24,305 bases of DNA from Sulfurovum sp. (GCA_026983895.1 JALSTF010000012.1:1-24305); one strand, 5' to 3'. Positions 6,501 through 15,113 are shown, counted from the first letter of the stretch. A program made the numbers and translations. Notes: a model not told the origin generated them from the sequence alone.

Positions 6501-7079
6501 TTAGAAATTCACCATCAGGCCGGCAAAAATGCCATCGCCGCGCGGCCCTTTGATCGTTGAATGTTCATACTCACCAACGAACTTGTACTCTTCATTGATC
6601 GCCACTTCTATACCGACACCGAACACTGCGCCGTGGTCGGTATTTTTTTCATCGAGCGCATCGATATGTTCCCACTCGTACTCATACCCTACTTTGGCAA
6701 AGAGTCCAAGGCTTTCTGTCGCTTCGTAGGTATAGATCAGGTCGATCGCCGAAGTATAGTAATCAAAATCGTATGCTTCCGGCTCAAAGCCTTCGCGTCT
6801 TTCTGTGACCGTATTGGTCGAATAAGAGAAATCATACTCTACCGCAAAACCTTTGCCCAGGCGGTAGCCGATATCGACACCGAAACCATAGCCGCTATCT
6901 CCGCTGAGTGTTGACTCCTCTTCCGTTACGTCGTCACCAAGTATCGCCATTCCCTTGCCGACAATATAGAACTTGGATTCTTCAGTTTCAGCAGGCTCGG
7001 CCACTTCGATGTCACCGCCGGCATAAAGCTGTGTGATAAGCTGTGCTGCCAAAGCAGCAGTCAATAACTGTTTTTTCAT
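6501..7079 (-). CDS. Outer-membrane beta-barrel protein (8-strand type)
   Basis: 192 aa. A signal peptide (residues 1-20, MKKQLLTAALAAQLITQLYA, cut before GG) is followed by an acidic segment and then alternating strands with aromatic girdles such as YGFGVDIGYRLGKGFAVEYDFSYS, shown here only in part by GFGVDIGYRLG. The chain ends in VNF, the C-terminal phenylalanine recognised by the BAM complex. The size fits an eight-stranded OmpA/OmpW-like or porin-like small barrel. AAGGATG lies 4-10 nt before the ATG, and the gene has its own -10. It follows the lipid-transport operon by 45 bp on the same strand and may be functionally linked to it, but that is inference. I cannot name the gene. Confidence 0.85.
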   Translation of the reverse strand: MKKQLLTAALAAQLITQLYAGGDIEVAEPAETEESKFYIVGKGMAILGDDVTEEESTLSGDSGYGFGVDIGYRLGKGFAVEYDFSYSTNTVTERREGFEPEAYDFDYYTSAIDLIYTYEATESLGLFAKVGYEYEWEHIDALDEKNTDHGAVFGVGIEVAINEEYKFVGEYEHSTIKGPRGDGIFAGLMVNF

Positions 7080-7107
7080 TCATCATCCTTTTTTAATTGA
7101 AAATAAA

Positions 7108-7113
7108 ATTATA
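7108..7113 (-). promoter_or_regulatory. -10 box of the outer-membrane protein gene
   Basis: TATAAT on the minus strand gives a leader of about 22 nt. A run of TTAAA-like steps (TTAAATTAAATTAAATTG) sits directly upstream, like the periodic AT tracts that replace the -35 in Campylobacterota. Confidence 0.55.
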
Positions 7114-7124
7114 ATCAATTTAAT

Positions 7125-7700
7125 TTAATTTAACCACGCGATCAGGTCATGACTCAATTTCTCCATGATCCTGTTCACTGCCTGCACATATCCTTTGGCA
7201 TCTACGGTCACTGTATTTTCCCTGTAGCTGAAATGTCTGGCTTTGAGAAGCTTTCCTGTCTCTGCATCGATCAGCGTGAAATGCATGTTCAAAACAGCGT
7301 AAGACGCTTTTCCCCTGACATGATGGGAAAGGTCGTACACTGTACTTTCCAGTCTGAGATCTTCGTCTACATCCGAATTGAACGGTACGACCACCCTGAA
7401 GACCTTCGCCTCTGAAAGAACCTGGATAAGGGTTCCCTGCAGCAGCTTGCCCGAAGCATTCGACCATCGTGAATTCAAATAGCTGCCTCTGTCCGAAAGA
7501 GAATAGGAGTAATACATGTCATCAATGAGTTTTTCATTCAATGCCACAGGATACGCTACTTTCAGTATCTTGTTGCGGTAACGTGCATGAGGGACGGGTG
7601 ATACTGAAGGAATGGCCATCGTATAGGTTTTCATGACCGGCGCCTCTTTAAAACTGCATCCGCCAAGCAGCAATACTGCCCATACCATCACATATCTCAT
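7125..7700 (-). CDS. ABC-type transport auxiliary lipoprotein
   Basis: 191 aa. The N-terminus MRYVMVWAVLLLGGC ends in a lipobox (LLGGC), so the mature protein is lipidated and envelope-anchored. The body matches the ABC-type transport auxiliary component (PqiC/DUF330-like) proteins that accompany MCE systems: KILKVAYPVALNEKL, MYYSYSLSDRGSYLNSRWS (surface-binding region), and later beta strands such as YAVLNMHFTLIDAETGKLL. It is probably the periplasmic or outer-membrane partner that receives or delivers lipid for the MCE protein. The ATG overlaps the MCE stop by 4 bp (ATGA), the last link of the operon. The family call rests on context as well as sequence. Confidence 0.8.
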   Translation of the reverse strand: MRYVMVWAVLLLGGCSFKEAPVMKTYTMAIPSVSPVPHARYRNKILKVAYPVALNEKLIDDMYYSYSLSDRGSYLNSRWSNASGKLLQGTLIQVLSEAKVFRVVVPFNSDVDEDLRLESTVYDLSHHVRGKASYAVLNMHFTLIDAETGKLLKARHFSYRENTVTVDAKGYVQAVNRIMEKLSHDLIAWLN

Positions 7701-8608
7701 TCTCCCGGCCCCCTTCTGTGTTTTCTTGACTTGAACAGGATACTGCTCGGATCCTGGCGCAGTTCCCTTGTCAGATCGGTCATCTGTTCGGTCAGTATAC
7801 CTATATCGACCAGCATCGGTTCGAACGTCTCTTTAATATTGAAATCCCCGCGGTTCAGGCTTTTTTGTGCGGACAGGGTCAATCGGTTGAAATCCCTTGT
7901 CGCTTTATGGAGTGCCGTAATGGCAGGTAACGTCGTATCTGTGATCTGGTTGAAATCATGCGTAACGTCATCGACATCTTTGCTCAGTTTCAATGCGGCA
8001 TTTTTATAGACCTGCATCGTCGCATTGAACTCATCGAGCGTTCCGACCGTTCTGGCCGTGATCCTGTCCGTATTGTCAAGGATGTTGCCAAAAGTCTCGA
8101 TATTTTTGTCACTCAGCAGTTTTTCCGCTTTTTGAAGTACCAACTCAAGATTTTCCGCTATATGGCCGATCCCCTTGCTTGTCTTGCTGAACCAGGAAGG
8201 TACCGTGGGTATCACAGGGATCTCGCCATGCTTGCTGACCAAAGGTGCGGACGTGTTGCTTCCGCCGGATATCTCTATGGCAAGCAGCCCCGTGATCCCC
8301 AGCATTTCCGTATGGGCGGTCATATCTTTTTTGATGGGGACATCGCTGCGTATCTTTACCCATATTTCGATGCGTTTGACATTGTTCGGATCGATGCGTA
8401 TGTCGCTCACGTGCCCGACATCCACACCGTGCAGCCTTACCGTCGAATCTTTGGAAAGCCCGGAGACGGATTCGGTCATATAAAGCTTGTACACTTTATA
8501 GTCGTTCTGTATGCCGTATTTGGCGAGCCAGAAGGTAAAGGCAACAAGTCCTGCCCCGAAAAGCAGTACAAAGATACCGACGATCGTGTAATTGACTCTG
8601 CTATACAT
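7697..8608 (-). CDS. MCE-domain lipid transport protein (MlaD-like)
   Basis: 303 aa. One membrane helix (residues 8-29) is followed by an MCE domain (about 40-125) with VSGLSKDSTVRLHGVDVGHV and the ITGLLAIEISGG motif. A long helical, Thr/Asp-rich C-terminal part (about 160-300) follows, of the kind that forms a tube or coiled coil in PqiB/LetB relatives. It should sit in the inner membrane and reach across the periplasm, bound to the permease and ATPase. I start it at 8608 (MYSRVNYTI) because GGAG lies just upstream and the gene then overlaps the ATPase stop by 8 bp; the longer in-frame extension reads out of phase through the ATPase gene. It is the counterpart of Campylobacter Cj1648. Confidence 0.92.
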   Translation of the reverse strand: MYSRVNYTIVGIFVLLFGAGLVAFTFWLAKYGIQNDYKVYKLYMTESVSGLSKDSTVRLHGVDVGHVSDIRIDPNNVKRIEIWVKIRSDVPIKKDMTAHTEMLGITGLLAIEISGGSNTSAPLVSKHGEIPVIPTVPSWFSKTSKGIGHIAENLELVLQKAEKLLSDKNIETFGNILDNTDRITARTVGTLDEFNATMQVYKNAALKLSKDVDDVTHDFNQITDTTLPAITALHKATRDFNRLTLSAQKSLNRGDFNIKETFEPMLVDIGILTEQMTDLTRELRQDPSSILFKSRKHRRGPGE

Positions 8609-9398
8609 CTCTTCTCCAGCTCCTCTCCAACTTGTCCATATACTTCTCTTTTGTGTAGTCATTCTTGAAGAATGCTTCCACAAAAGGATGTTGTGATTGT
8701 AACACATTTTCCAAAGGACCTTCTGCCACGACATGTTTATCTGCCAGAACAGCCATCCTGTCCACAATGTTGAAGATACTGTCCAGGTCATGGGTGATCA
8801 TCACTACTGTGATCCCCAGCATGTCCCGAAGTTCCACAATGAGCGCATCGAAATTACGGGCCCCCACCGGGTCGAGTCCCGACGTGGGTTCATCAAGGAA
8901 AAGCAGTTTGGGTTCCATGGCGAGTGCACGCGCCAAAGCCGCTCTTTTGATCATCCCCCCGCTCAATTCAGAGGGATAAAGGCTGCCTACATGGGCATCA
9001 AGCCCTACCAACGCGATCTTTGAACGTACCAGTTTATCGCGCATTTCCCTGCTGATGTCCGTATATTCCTTGAGCTGTACTTCGATATTCTCCGCAATGG
9101 TCATCGAAGAGTAGAGTGCACCGAACTGAAAAAGCACACCCCATTCTCTGCGCAGCTGCTGCGCCTCCGCATAGCTGATCCGGTCAAGTTCTTTTCCGAG
9201 TACGGTCATACTCCCGCCATTGGGTTCAAGCAGCATGATCATCTCTTTCATCAGGACAGATTTTCCCGCACCGCTCTCTCCCAGGATGCCGTAGATCTCA
9301 TTCTCCTTTATTTTCAAAGAGACGCCGTCATGCACCGTACGCTTCCCGAAACGGGTCACGATATCTTTGGCTTCGATGACAACCTTTTCTCTGCTCAC
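8601..9398 (-). CDS. ABC transporter ATP-binding protein (MlaF/IamA-like)
   Basis: 265 aa. Walker A GESGAGKSVLM (about residues 39-49), Q-loop LFQFGALYSSMTI, signature LSGGMIKRAALARALAM, Walker B LLFLDEPTSGLDPVGA and the switch histidine in MITHDLDS are all present. It is the cytoplasmic engine that drives phospholipid movement between the membranes together with the MlaE-type permease. It starts with a 4-bp overlap on the permease stop and ends 8 bp inside the MCE gene. The C-terminal extension after the D-loop (about 25 residues, FFKNDYTKEKYMDKLERSW) resembles the MlaF tail that contacts MlaB/STAS. Confidence 0.95.
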   Translation of the reverse strand: MSREKVVIEAKDIVTRFGKRTVHDGVSLKIKENEIYGILGESGAGKSVLMKEMIMLLEPNGGSMTVLGKELDRISYAEAQQLRREWGVLFQFGALYSSMTIAENIEVQLKEYTDISREMRDKLVRSKIALVGLDAHVGSLYPSELSGGMIKRAALARALAMEPKLLFLDEPTSGLDPVGARNFDALIVELRDMLGITVVMITHDLDSIFNIVDRMAVLADKHVVAEGPLENVLQSQHPFVEAFFKNDYTKEKYMDKLERSWRRDV

Positions 9399-10498
9399 AG
9401 GTTAAGCTCCGTATAAATGACAGAAAAAAGCGCGTCAAAGGCAATGACCAGAAAGATGGAGTTTACCACACTTGCGGTGGTATGCAGTCCCAGACTCTCG
9501 GTATTGTCCGAGACCTGGAAACCCCTGAAACACCCTACGGCGGCAATGACGAACGCAAAAACCGGCCCTTTGATCATACCCAGGACATAATGTTTGAGTG
9601 CCAGGACTTCATGCAGCCTGTCGATGAACTGGGCCATAGAGATATTCAGCTGCATTTGGGAAGCGACCATACCGCCGAAAATTCCCATAATGTCGGAAAA
9701 AAAGATCAGCAGAGGCAGCGCGATGATCAACGCAGTGACACGGGGAAGCACAAGAAAGTTGTAAGGGTCAAAACCCATGGTACGCATCGCTGCGATCTCT
9801 TCGGTGATCTTCATTGCGCCGATCTCCGCGGTGTAGGAAGAACCGCTGCGCCCCGCAATGACGATGGCCGTGATCATGGGGCCCAGTTCCCGTACGATCG
9901 AGATACCCACCGTATCGACGATGAAGATATCCGCACCGAATTTTGCCAGCTGTACCGCCCCCTGATAGGCAATGACCATCCCCACCAGAAAAGAGGTCAG
10001 GCCGATGATCACCAGGGCATTGAACCCTGAATGGTGGATATGGTAGACCATCTCTTTGGCCCGAAAATTCCCGGGGCGGAGCAGTACCTGCATTATCGTA
10101 TGGAAAAGATGCCCCAGAAAATTGATGAAATCCCTGATATCCCGAAAGACTTCCAAGGTACTTTTTCCCAACGCTTCGAGAAAGCTGCTCTTTCGGACGG
10201 GAACGGACTCCACCATATGCCCGATAAGCAGATCATACATCTCTTTCTGGCTCTGGCTGTAGCCTTGCAGCAGGACCTTTGTCCGTTTTTTAAAACGATC
10301 GAAATATTCGATGAAGAGCAGGACACCTGCACTGTCGAACTCTTCTACTTTCGAGAGGTCCCAAACGATCTGTTTATCCTGCGGTACCCTGCGCAATCTT
10401 TCTTCGATCTGCTGTACGGTGGAAAGCGTCCACTCCCCCGACGATACAAGCGTAGTCTGCTGCGGATCATTTTTAATCGATAGATACTCTCTCTTCAT
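9395..10498 (-). CDS. MlaE-type permease with fused N-terminal STAS domain (IamB-like)
   Basis: 367 aa. Residues 1-100 form a STAS domain (WDLSKVEEFDSAGVLLFIEY), the role played by separate MlaB in E. coli. Residues 115-367 are a MlaE/YrbE permease with five or so membrane helices, an ELGPMITAIVIAGRSGSSYTA coupling segment and the family ending ASVVNSIFLVIAFDALF. It should form the inner-membrane core of the lipid transporter. First gene of the operon. The ATG at 10498 has no Shine-Dalgarno; a TATAAT ends 6 nt before it, so the mRNA is predicted leaderless. Divergent from speA with 71 bp between. Confidence 0.94.
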   Translation of the reverse strand: MKREYLSIKNDPQQTTLVSSGEWTLSTVQQIEERLRRVPQDKQIVWDLSKVEEFDSAGVLLFIEYFDRFKKRTKVLLQGYSQSQKEMYDLLIGHMVESVPVRKSSFLEALGKSTLEVFRDIRDFINFLGHLFHTIMQVLLRPGNFRAKEMVYHIHHSGFNALVIIGLTSFLVGMVIAYQGAVQLAKFGADIFIVDTVGISIVRELGPMITAIVIAGRSGSSYTAEIGAMKITEEIAAMRTMGFDPYNFLVLPRVTALIIALPLLIFFSDIMGIFGGMVASQMQLNISMAQFIDRLHEVLALKHYVLGMIKGPVFAFVIAAVGCFRGFQVSDNTESLGLHTTASVVNSIFLVIAFDALFSVIYTELNL

Positions 10499-10504
10499 AC
10501 ATCT

Positions 10505-10510
10505 ATTATA
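10505..10510 (-). promoter_or_regulatory. -10 box of the lipid transport operon
   Basis: TATAAT on the minus strand with six bases before the permease ATG, which places +1 on or next to the A of the start codon. Confidence 0.55.
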
Positions 10511-10533
10511 GGTAAGATTGGATTAAGTTTCGC

Positions 10534-10539
10534 TATAAT
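10534..10539 (+). promoter_or_regulatory. -10 box of speA promoter
   Basis: GCTATAAT, predicting a start near 10546 and a 24-nt leader that contains AGGTAGGA before the speA ATG. It lies back to back with the transport operon promoter. Confidence 0.6.
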
Positions 10540-10569
10540 CGCTATACAAATATTCTCAAGAGGTAGGAC

Positions 10570-12447
10570 ATGAAACGTTTTGGTTTGGATATCTGGGGAG
10601 ATGACAACTTCATTATTGAACACGATACGGTCAACGTGCATTACGGCAAAGAGCCTTCCCTGCTTCAGATCACACAGGAGATCAGGGAAAAAGGATACAA
10701 AGGCCCTCTTTTGATGCGTTTTCCCCACCTCATTGAAAAACAGATACGTACACTCTTCGAAACATTCAATCGTGCGAGGGAAGAGTTTGGCTACCGGGGG
10801 AATTTTCATGCCGTCTTTCCTTTGAAAGTGAACCAGTTCCCCAACTTCGTACATGCGCTTATCGATGTTTCACAAGCCTTTCACTACGGCCTGGAGGCGG
10901 GAAGCAAAGCCGAACTCATCATTGCCATCAGCAAAACCCCTCTGGGTGCGCCTATTACCGTCAACGGATTTAAAGACAAAGAGATGATCTCACTCTGTTT
11001 CATTGCCGCCAAGATGGGGCACGATATCACGGTGACTATAGAAGGCCTCGGCGAGCTTGAAACGATCATCCAGGTGGACAGAGAGTTCAACAAAAATGCC
11101 CAAACGCCCCTCTCTCCCAAGATCGGTGTACGGATACGCCTGCACAGCTCTGGTATCGGTATCTGGGCAAAAAGCGGTGGATACAGTTCCAAATTCGGGC
11201 TCACTTCCACAGAACTCATTGAAGCCTATGACATGCTCAAGAAACACGCACTGCTTGACCGTCTCTGGATGATACATTTTCATATCGGTTCCCAAATGGG
11301 CGATATCGCTCCGCTGAAAAAAGCACTCAGGGAAGCGGGGAATATTTATGCAGAACTCAAAAAACGCGGTGCCGACAGCCTTGGCGCCATCAACATCGGC
11401 GGCGGGCTTGCCGTGGAGTATGCCCAGCACGATAGCAGTGCAGAACGCAACTACTCCCTGAATGAATTCGCCAACGATGTGGTCTATCTGATGCAGGAGA
11501 TCTCAAAGAGCAAAGGGGTTGCCGAACCGGATATCTTTACCGAATCGGGACGCTATATCGCAGCTTCCCACTCTGTGCTGGTCGCACCGGTACTGGAACT
11601 TTTTTCCCAGGAGTACCACCAAAAAGCGCTGCGCCTCAAAGCAAAGAACCCTCCACTCATTCAGGAACTCAATGACCTGTTCCATACCATCAGCCGGAAG
11701 AATGCCCGGGAATACCTGCACGATGCGCTTGACCACATGGAGTCGCTGCTCACCCTTTTCGACCTGGGATACATCGATCTGGAAGACCGCTCCAATACAG
11801 AAATACTGGTCAACCTCATCATCAAAAAAGCGATCTCCCTGCTCAAAAATGAAGGTTCCGATGAGCTCAAAAGATTGCAGGACCGTATTCAGGAAAAGTA
11901 TCTGGTCAACTTCTCCCTCTTTCAATCCCTTCCCGATTTCTGGGGGCTTGCACAGCATTTTCCTGTCATGCCTCTGGACAGGCTCGATGAGAAGCCGACC
12001 AACCCGGCAAGCATCTGGGACATTACCTGCGACAGCGACGGGGAAATAGGATTCAGCCGGGACCTTCCGCTCTACCTGCACGATATTGATGTAGGCAGGG
12101 AAGAATATTTCCTCGCCTTCTTCCTGACAGGGGCCTATCAGGAAGTACTTGGCATGCAGCATAACCTCTTTACCCATCCCACCGAATGCGTCATCCGATT
12201 CGATGAAGACGGAAGCTATGTGATCGATGGCCTTATTGAGGCGCAGAACCTGATGGATGTGCTTGATGATCTCGACTACAATACCAACCTTATCGATAAA
12301 GCGCTCAAATACCACATCGAAGAATCCGATCTTCTTTCCAAAGAGGAAAAAAGAGAACTTTTGGGAAAACTTTATCTTTATTTAAGTGAAAACAGTTATC
12401 TTAAGACCATTCAAGCCATCAACGAAAACGATCAAGATCAAGGATAG
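10570..12447 (+). CDS. speA: Biosynthetic arginine decarboxylase SpeA
   Basis: 625 aa, a full-length fold III PLP enzyme that turns arginine into agmatine and CO2, the first step to putrescine. PLP lysine K86 lies in AVFPLKVNQ. HFHIGSQMGDI (about 237-247) and INIGGGLAVEY (about 275-285) give the phosphate-binding and substrate loops, and FTESGRYIAASHS the glutamate that holds the pyridine ring. A helical insert and C-terminal WDITCDSDGEIGF carry the active-site cysteine/aspartate of the partner subunit. AGGTAGGA precedes the ATG. cysE follows 3 nt after the stop. Together with the carboxyspermidine dehydrogenase at 16067 it suggests the alternative spermidine route. Confidence 0.96.
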   Translation: MKRFGLDIWGDDNFIIEHDTVNVHYGKEPSLLQITQEIREKGYKGPLLMRFPHLIEKQIRTLFETFNRAREEFGYRGNFHAVFPLKVNQFPNFVHALIDVSQAFHYGLEAGSKAELIIAISKTPLGAPITVNGFKDKEMISLCFIAAKMGHDITVTIEGLGELETIIQVDREFNKNAQTPLSPKIGVRIRLHSSGIGIWAKSGGYSSKFGLTSTELIEAYDMLKKHALLDRLWMIHFHIGSQMGDIAPLKKALREAGNIYAELKKRGADSLGAINIGGGLAVEYAQHDSSAERNYSLNEFANDVVYLMQEISKSKGVAEPDIFTESGRYIAASHSVLVAPVLELFSQEYHQKALRLKAKNPPLIQELNDLFHTISRKNAREYLHDALDHMESLLTLFDLGYIDLEDRSNTEILVNLIIKKAISLLKNEGSDELKRLQDRIQEKYLVNFSLFQSLPDFWGLAQHFPVMPLDRLDEKPTNPASIWDITCDSDGEIGFSRDLPLYLHDIDVGREEYFLAFFLTGAYQEVLGMQHNLFTHPTECVIRFDEDGSYVIDGLIEAQNLMDVLDDLDYNTNLIDKALKYHIEESDLLSKEEKRELLGKLYLYLSENSYLKTIQAINENDQDQG

Positions 12448-12450
12448 TAC

Positions 12451-13152
12451 GTGAACATATTCAGTCTCATCAAAGAGGATTTTCTCAATGTCAAAAGGAA
12501 CGACCCTGCCCTGCACTCGACCTTTGAACTTTTTTTCAATTACCCGGGACTGTGGGCACTCTTTTTTCATCGTATGGCACATGCCCTTTACAACACTGGG
12601 CTCCGTTTCCTGCCCCGTTTCATTTCGGCTGTCGGGCTTTTCCTGACGACCATCGACATCCATCCCGCTGCCAAGCTGGGGAGAAGGGTCTTTATTGACC
12701 ATGGTGTCGGCGTGGTCATCGGAGAGACAGCCGTGATCGGCAATGATGTCATCATTTATCAGCAAGTCACACTCGGCGGTGTCAGTACCAGCAAGGGAAA
12801 ACGCCACCCGACACTGGGAAACAATGTGGTCATCGGCGCAGGCTCCAAAGTGTTGGGCCATATCACTATCGGGGAGAATTCCAAGGTCGGTGCCAATTCC
12901 GTTGTCGTAAAGGATGTCCCCGCCGACTCGACCGCCATAGGTATTCCGGCACGTGTACTCAAACGCGGCTACGACAAAACACCGTTAAGCCATAACAAGA
13001 TCCCCGATGTCAACAAAGAGATCTTCGAATACCTCCTTAAACGTATCGAAGTACTTGAAGAGGCGCTGCCCAAGACCAAACAAAAGAATATCAAAGAAAA
13101 AGACCACGAACTCGAGGAACTCTACGATAACTTCATCCATGCCATGGATTAA
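12451..13152 (+). CDS. cysE: Serine O-acetyltransferase CysE
   Basis: 233 aa. It acetylates serine with acetyl-CoA to give O-acetylserine, the acceptor for sulfide in cysteine synthesis. A short helical N-terminus (1-68) leads to the left-handed beta-helix: DIHPAAKLGRRVFIDHGVGVVIGET (here residues 69-93, quoted for H71, D83, H84), then TLGGVSTSKGKRHPTLG and repeated hexapeptides IGAGSKVLGHITIGENSKVG. It is the shorter form common in Campylobacterota and Firmicutes. A C-terminal coiled-coil tail (about 185-233, rich in K/E) replaces the usual feedback tail. The start is GTG at 12451 with AAGGA 6-10 nt upstream inside the speA stop region, so it is coupled to speA. Confidence 0.94.
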   Translation: MNIFSLIKEDFLNVKRNDPALHSTFELFFNYPGLWALFFHRMAHALYNTGLRFLPRFISAVGLFLTTIDIHPAAKLGRRVFIDHGVGVVIGETAVIGNDVIIYQQVTLGGVSTSKGKRHPTLGNNVVIGAGSKVLGHITIGENSKVGANSVVVKDVPADSTAIGIPARVLKRGYDKTPLSHNKIPDVNKEIFEYLLKRIEVLEEALPKTKQKNIKEKDHELEELYDNFIHAMD

Positions 13153-13197
13153 CAGCCCTGCCACCTTGCGCATGAGGAACCCTAAACCACTTTTGGT

Positions 13198-13203
13198 TAT
13201 AAT
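13198..13203 (+). promoter_or_regulatory. -10 box of the aminotransferase promoter
   Basis: TATAAT with a 22-nt predicted leader. The small inverted repeat AACCA-CTTT-TGGTT (13185-13198) overlaps its upstream edge and could be an operator or a weak cysE terminator. Confidence 0.5.
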
Positions 13204-13231
13204 TATCATCAATTTACTCTAAGGGTTTTTC

Positions 13232-14401
13232 ATGTTATCAGATCGTATACAGACATTGTCGTCATCATTGACCATTGCCATCTCTTCCCTGGCAAGAGAT
13301 CTTAAAGCCGAGGGGAAAGATATCCTCAGTTTTTCCGCTGGAGAACCGGATTTTGGAACCCCCAGACGCATCAAGGACGAAGCGATCAACGCGATCAACG
13401 AAGGATTCACCCAGTACACTGCCGTACCGGGTATCCCCGAACTGCTCGAAGCCATCGCAGGCAAACTCAAAAGAGACAACGGCCTGGAGTATGCCCCTTC
13501 GGACATCATTGCAAGCAACGGCGCAAAACACTCGCTTTTCAACCTCTTTCAGGCACTGATCAACAAGGGTGACGAAGTGATCATCCCTGCACCCTACTGG
13601 GTCACCTATCCGGAACAGGTCAAATATTCCGAAGGGGTGCCTGTCATCCTCGAGACCGACGAGATCCATAACTTCAAGATCACAGCCAGACAGCTGAAAG
13701 ATGCGATCACCCCGAAAACGAAGATGCTTGTACTCACCACACCGTCCAACCCTACCGGCTCCGTCTACACCAGGGCGGAACTTGAAGCCATCGCAGAAGT
13801 GCTCAAAGGTACGGATATCATCGTGGCAAGCGACGAAATGTATGAAAAACTCGTTTACGGTGTCGAATTCACAGCCGCAGCGAGCATCTCGGACGATATG
13901 TTCCAAAGGACCGTAACCATCAACGGGCTGAGCAAATCCGTGGCAATGACCGGATGGCGTTTCGGTTATCTTGCTTCACCCAACAAAGAGCTCATCTCCG
14001 TCATGAACAAACTTCAGAGCCAAAGCACTTCCAATATCAACTCTATCACCCAGAAAGCAGCCATTCCGGCACTCAATGGCGAAGTCGATGACGAAATAGA
14101 AAGCATGCGGCAGGCTTTCGAAGCCAGAGCCAAAGAAGCAACCGAGCTGATGAACGAGATCGACGGACTGAGCGTACTCAAGCCCGAGGGAGCCTTCTAC
14201 CTCTTTGTGAATATCAAGGATATCAGCAACGACTCCATCACCTTCTGCAAGGAACTCTTACAGGAAGTCGGTGTCGCAGTCGTTCCCGGCATTGGTTTCG
14301 GTTCGGAAGGCTATTTCAGGTTCTCTTTCGCTACAGATATCTCCACCATCAGAGAGGGGATCAGACGTATCGAAAAATTCGTCAAAAGCAAAAAAGCGTA
14401 A
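13232..14401 (+). CDS. aspB: Class I aspartate-family aminotransferase
   Basis: 389 aa, fold type I PLP enzyme of the aspartate aminotransferase I-gamma/beta group. FSAGEPDFGTP (34-44), NGAKHSLFNLFQA (96-108), the PSNPTG segment with N172, D201 and Y204 in VASDEMYEKL, and PLP lysine K235 in NGLSKSVAMTGWRFGY are all in place, with the C-terminal arginine in FRFSFA. It most likely interconverts aspartate and oxaloacetate and may also act on aromatic or prephenate-type substrates. It has its own promoter and follows cysE by 79 bp, the same neighbour pair as Campylobacter cysE-aspB. AAGG lies 9 nt before the ATG. The exact substrate cannot be read from sequence. Confidence 0.92.
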   Translation: MLSDRIQTLSSSLTIAISSLARDLKAEGKDILSFSAGEPDFGTPRRIKDEAINAINEGFTQYTAVPGIPELLEAIAGKLKRDNGLEYAPSDIIASNGAKHSLFNLFQALINKGDEVIIPAPYWVTYPEQVKYSEGVPVILETDEIHNFKITARQLKDAITPKTKMLVLTTPSNPTGSVYTRAELEAIAEVLKGTDIIVASDEMYEKLVYGVEFTAAASISDDMFQRTVTINGLSKSVAMTGWRFGYLASPNKELISVMNKLQSQSTSNINSITQKAAIPALNGEVDDEIESMRQAFEARAKEATELMNEIDGLSVLKPEGAFYLFVNIKDISNDSITFCKELLQEVGVAVVPGIGFGSEGYFRFSFATDISTIREGIRRIEKFVKSKKA

Positions 14402-14451
14402 TTCTCCCTCTGCACTCCCTCTTTGGGGAATGCCTCCTTCAGCGAAAACCC

Positions 14452-15006
14452 CTATTTTCTTTTCGTCATATGCGTAAAAAGGTACCAGATGCCTCCCAGC
14501 ACCAGAACCATTGCCAGAGGCGCGATCCAGGGGTATGCCTGGATCACTTTAAAGAAGGAAATAATCTGCTCGCTGGCGTAATAGGCACTCAGTCCTATGG
14601 TCAGTACAAAAATGACCGTAGCGAATATATTAAAGAATATAAATTTCTTGAAATCAAACTTTGAAAGCGCCATAGAGATAGGTACCAGTGTCTTCACCCC
14701 ATAGAGGAACTTCTGGATGAAGATCGCCCACACTCCGTATCTGCGCATGATAAGCGTTGCCAGGGCGATCTTTCGTTTATGCTTGGCATAATAGGGCCTG
14801 ATATCTTTTTTATGGTATTTGCCCAGGTAAAAAAGAAAATTGTCACCCATAAAATTGGCAACCATCGCCACAGCCATTGCCGTCGCAAAATCCATATGTC
14901 CCATATAGGAGAACACCCCTGCCGCCGCCACAATGAAAAGAGAACCGCCGAAAGAGAAAAAGGCCACTGCCAAATACCCCCAGGTCTCCAGTGAAGAAAA
15001 ATCCAT
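14452..15006 (-). CDS. DedA/VTT-family membrane protein
   Basis: 184 aa with about five hydrophobic segments (12-33, 42-60, 93-110, 128-150, 160-178). The DedA/VTT signature is seen in degenerate form: GDNFLFYLGKYHKK (54-67) for the G-D-x-x-x-Y-x-x-G-R/K part and IQKFLYGVKTLVPISMALSKF for the F-x-R-F-x-P-x-x-R part. Proteins of this type are inner-membrane lipid scramblases or transporters. AGGA lies 7 nt before the ATG. Tail to tail with the aminotransferase, 50 bp apart. Because many DedA paralogues exist I give no symbol. Confidence 0.85.
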   Translation of the reverse strand: MDFSSLETWGYLAVAFFSFGGSLFIVAAAGVFSYMGHMDFATAMAVAMVANFMGDNFLFYLGKYHKKDIRPYYAKHKRKIALATLIMRRYGVWAIFIQKFLYGVKTLVPISMALSKFDFKKFIFFNIFATVIFVLTIGLSAYYASEQIISFFKVIQAYPWIAPLAMVLVLGGIWYLFTHMTKRK

Positions 15007-15107
15007 ACCATATCCTAAAATTCAATTGGGGAATGATACCGAAACTTCATTAACACGGTGGATAGATCCACCCTGCACGACTCCTTGATACATATTCACT
15101 CATCTGC

Positions 15108-15113
15108 TATAAT
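15108..15113 (+). promoter_or_regulatory. -10 box of the AEC permease gene
   Basis: GCTATAAT with seven bases before the chosen ATG and no ribosome binding site between. A leaderless message is predicted. Confidence 0.5.

Noticed and set aside
7697..8791. Longer 364-codon version of the MCE protein
   Set aside because: The extra N-terminus (Trp/Ser-rich) is read out of phase through the ATPase gene; a good ribosome binding site sits before MYSRVNYTI.
14402..14451. Bidirectional terminator between the aminotransferase and DedA genes
   Set aside because: Only weak, interrupted pairing and no proper T-run on either side.
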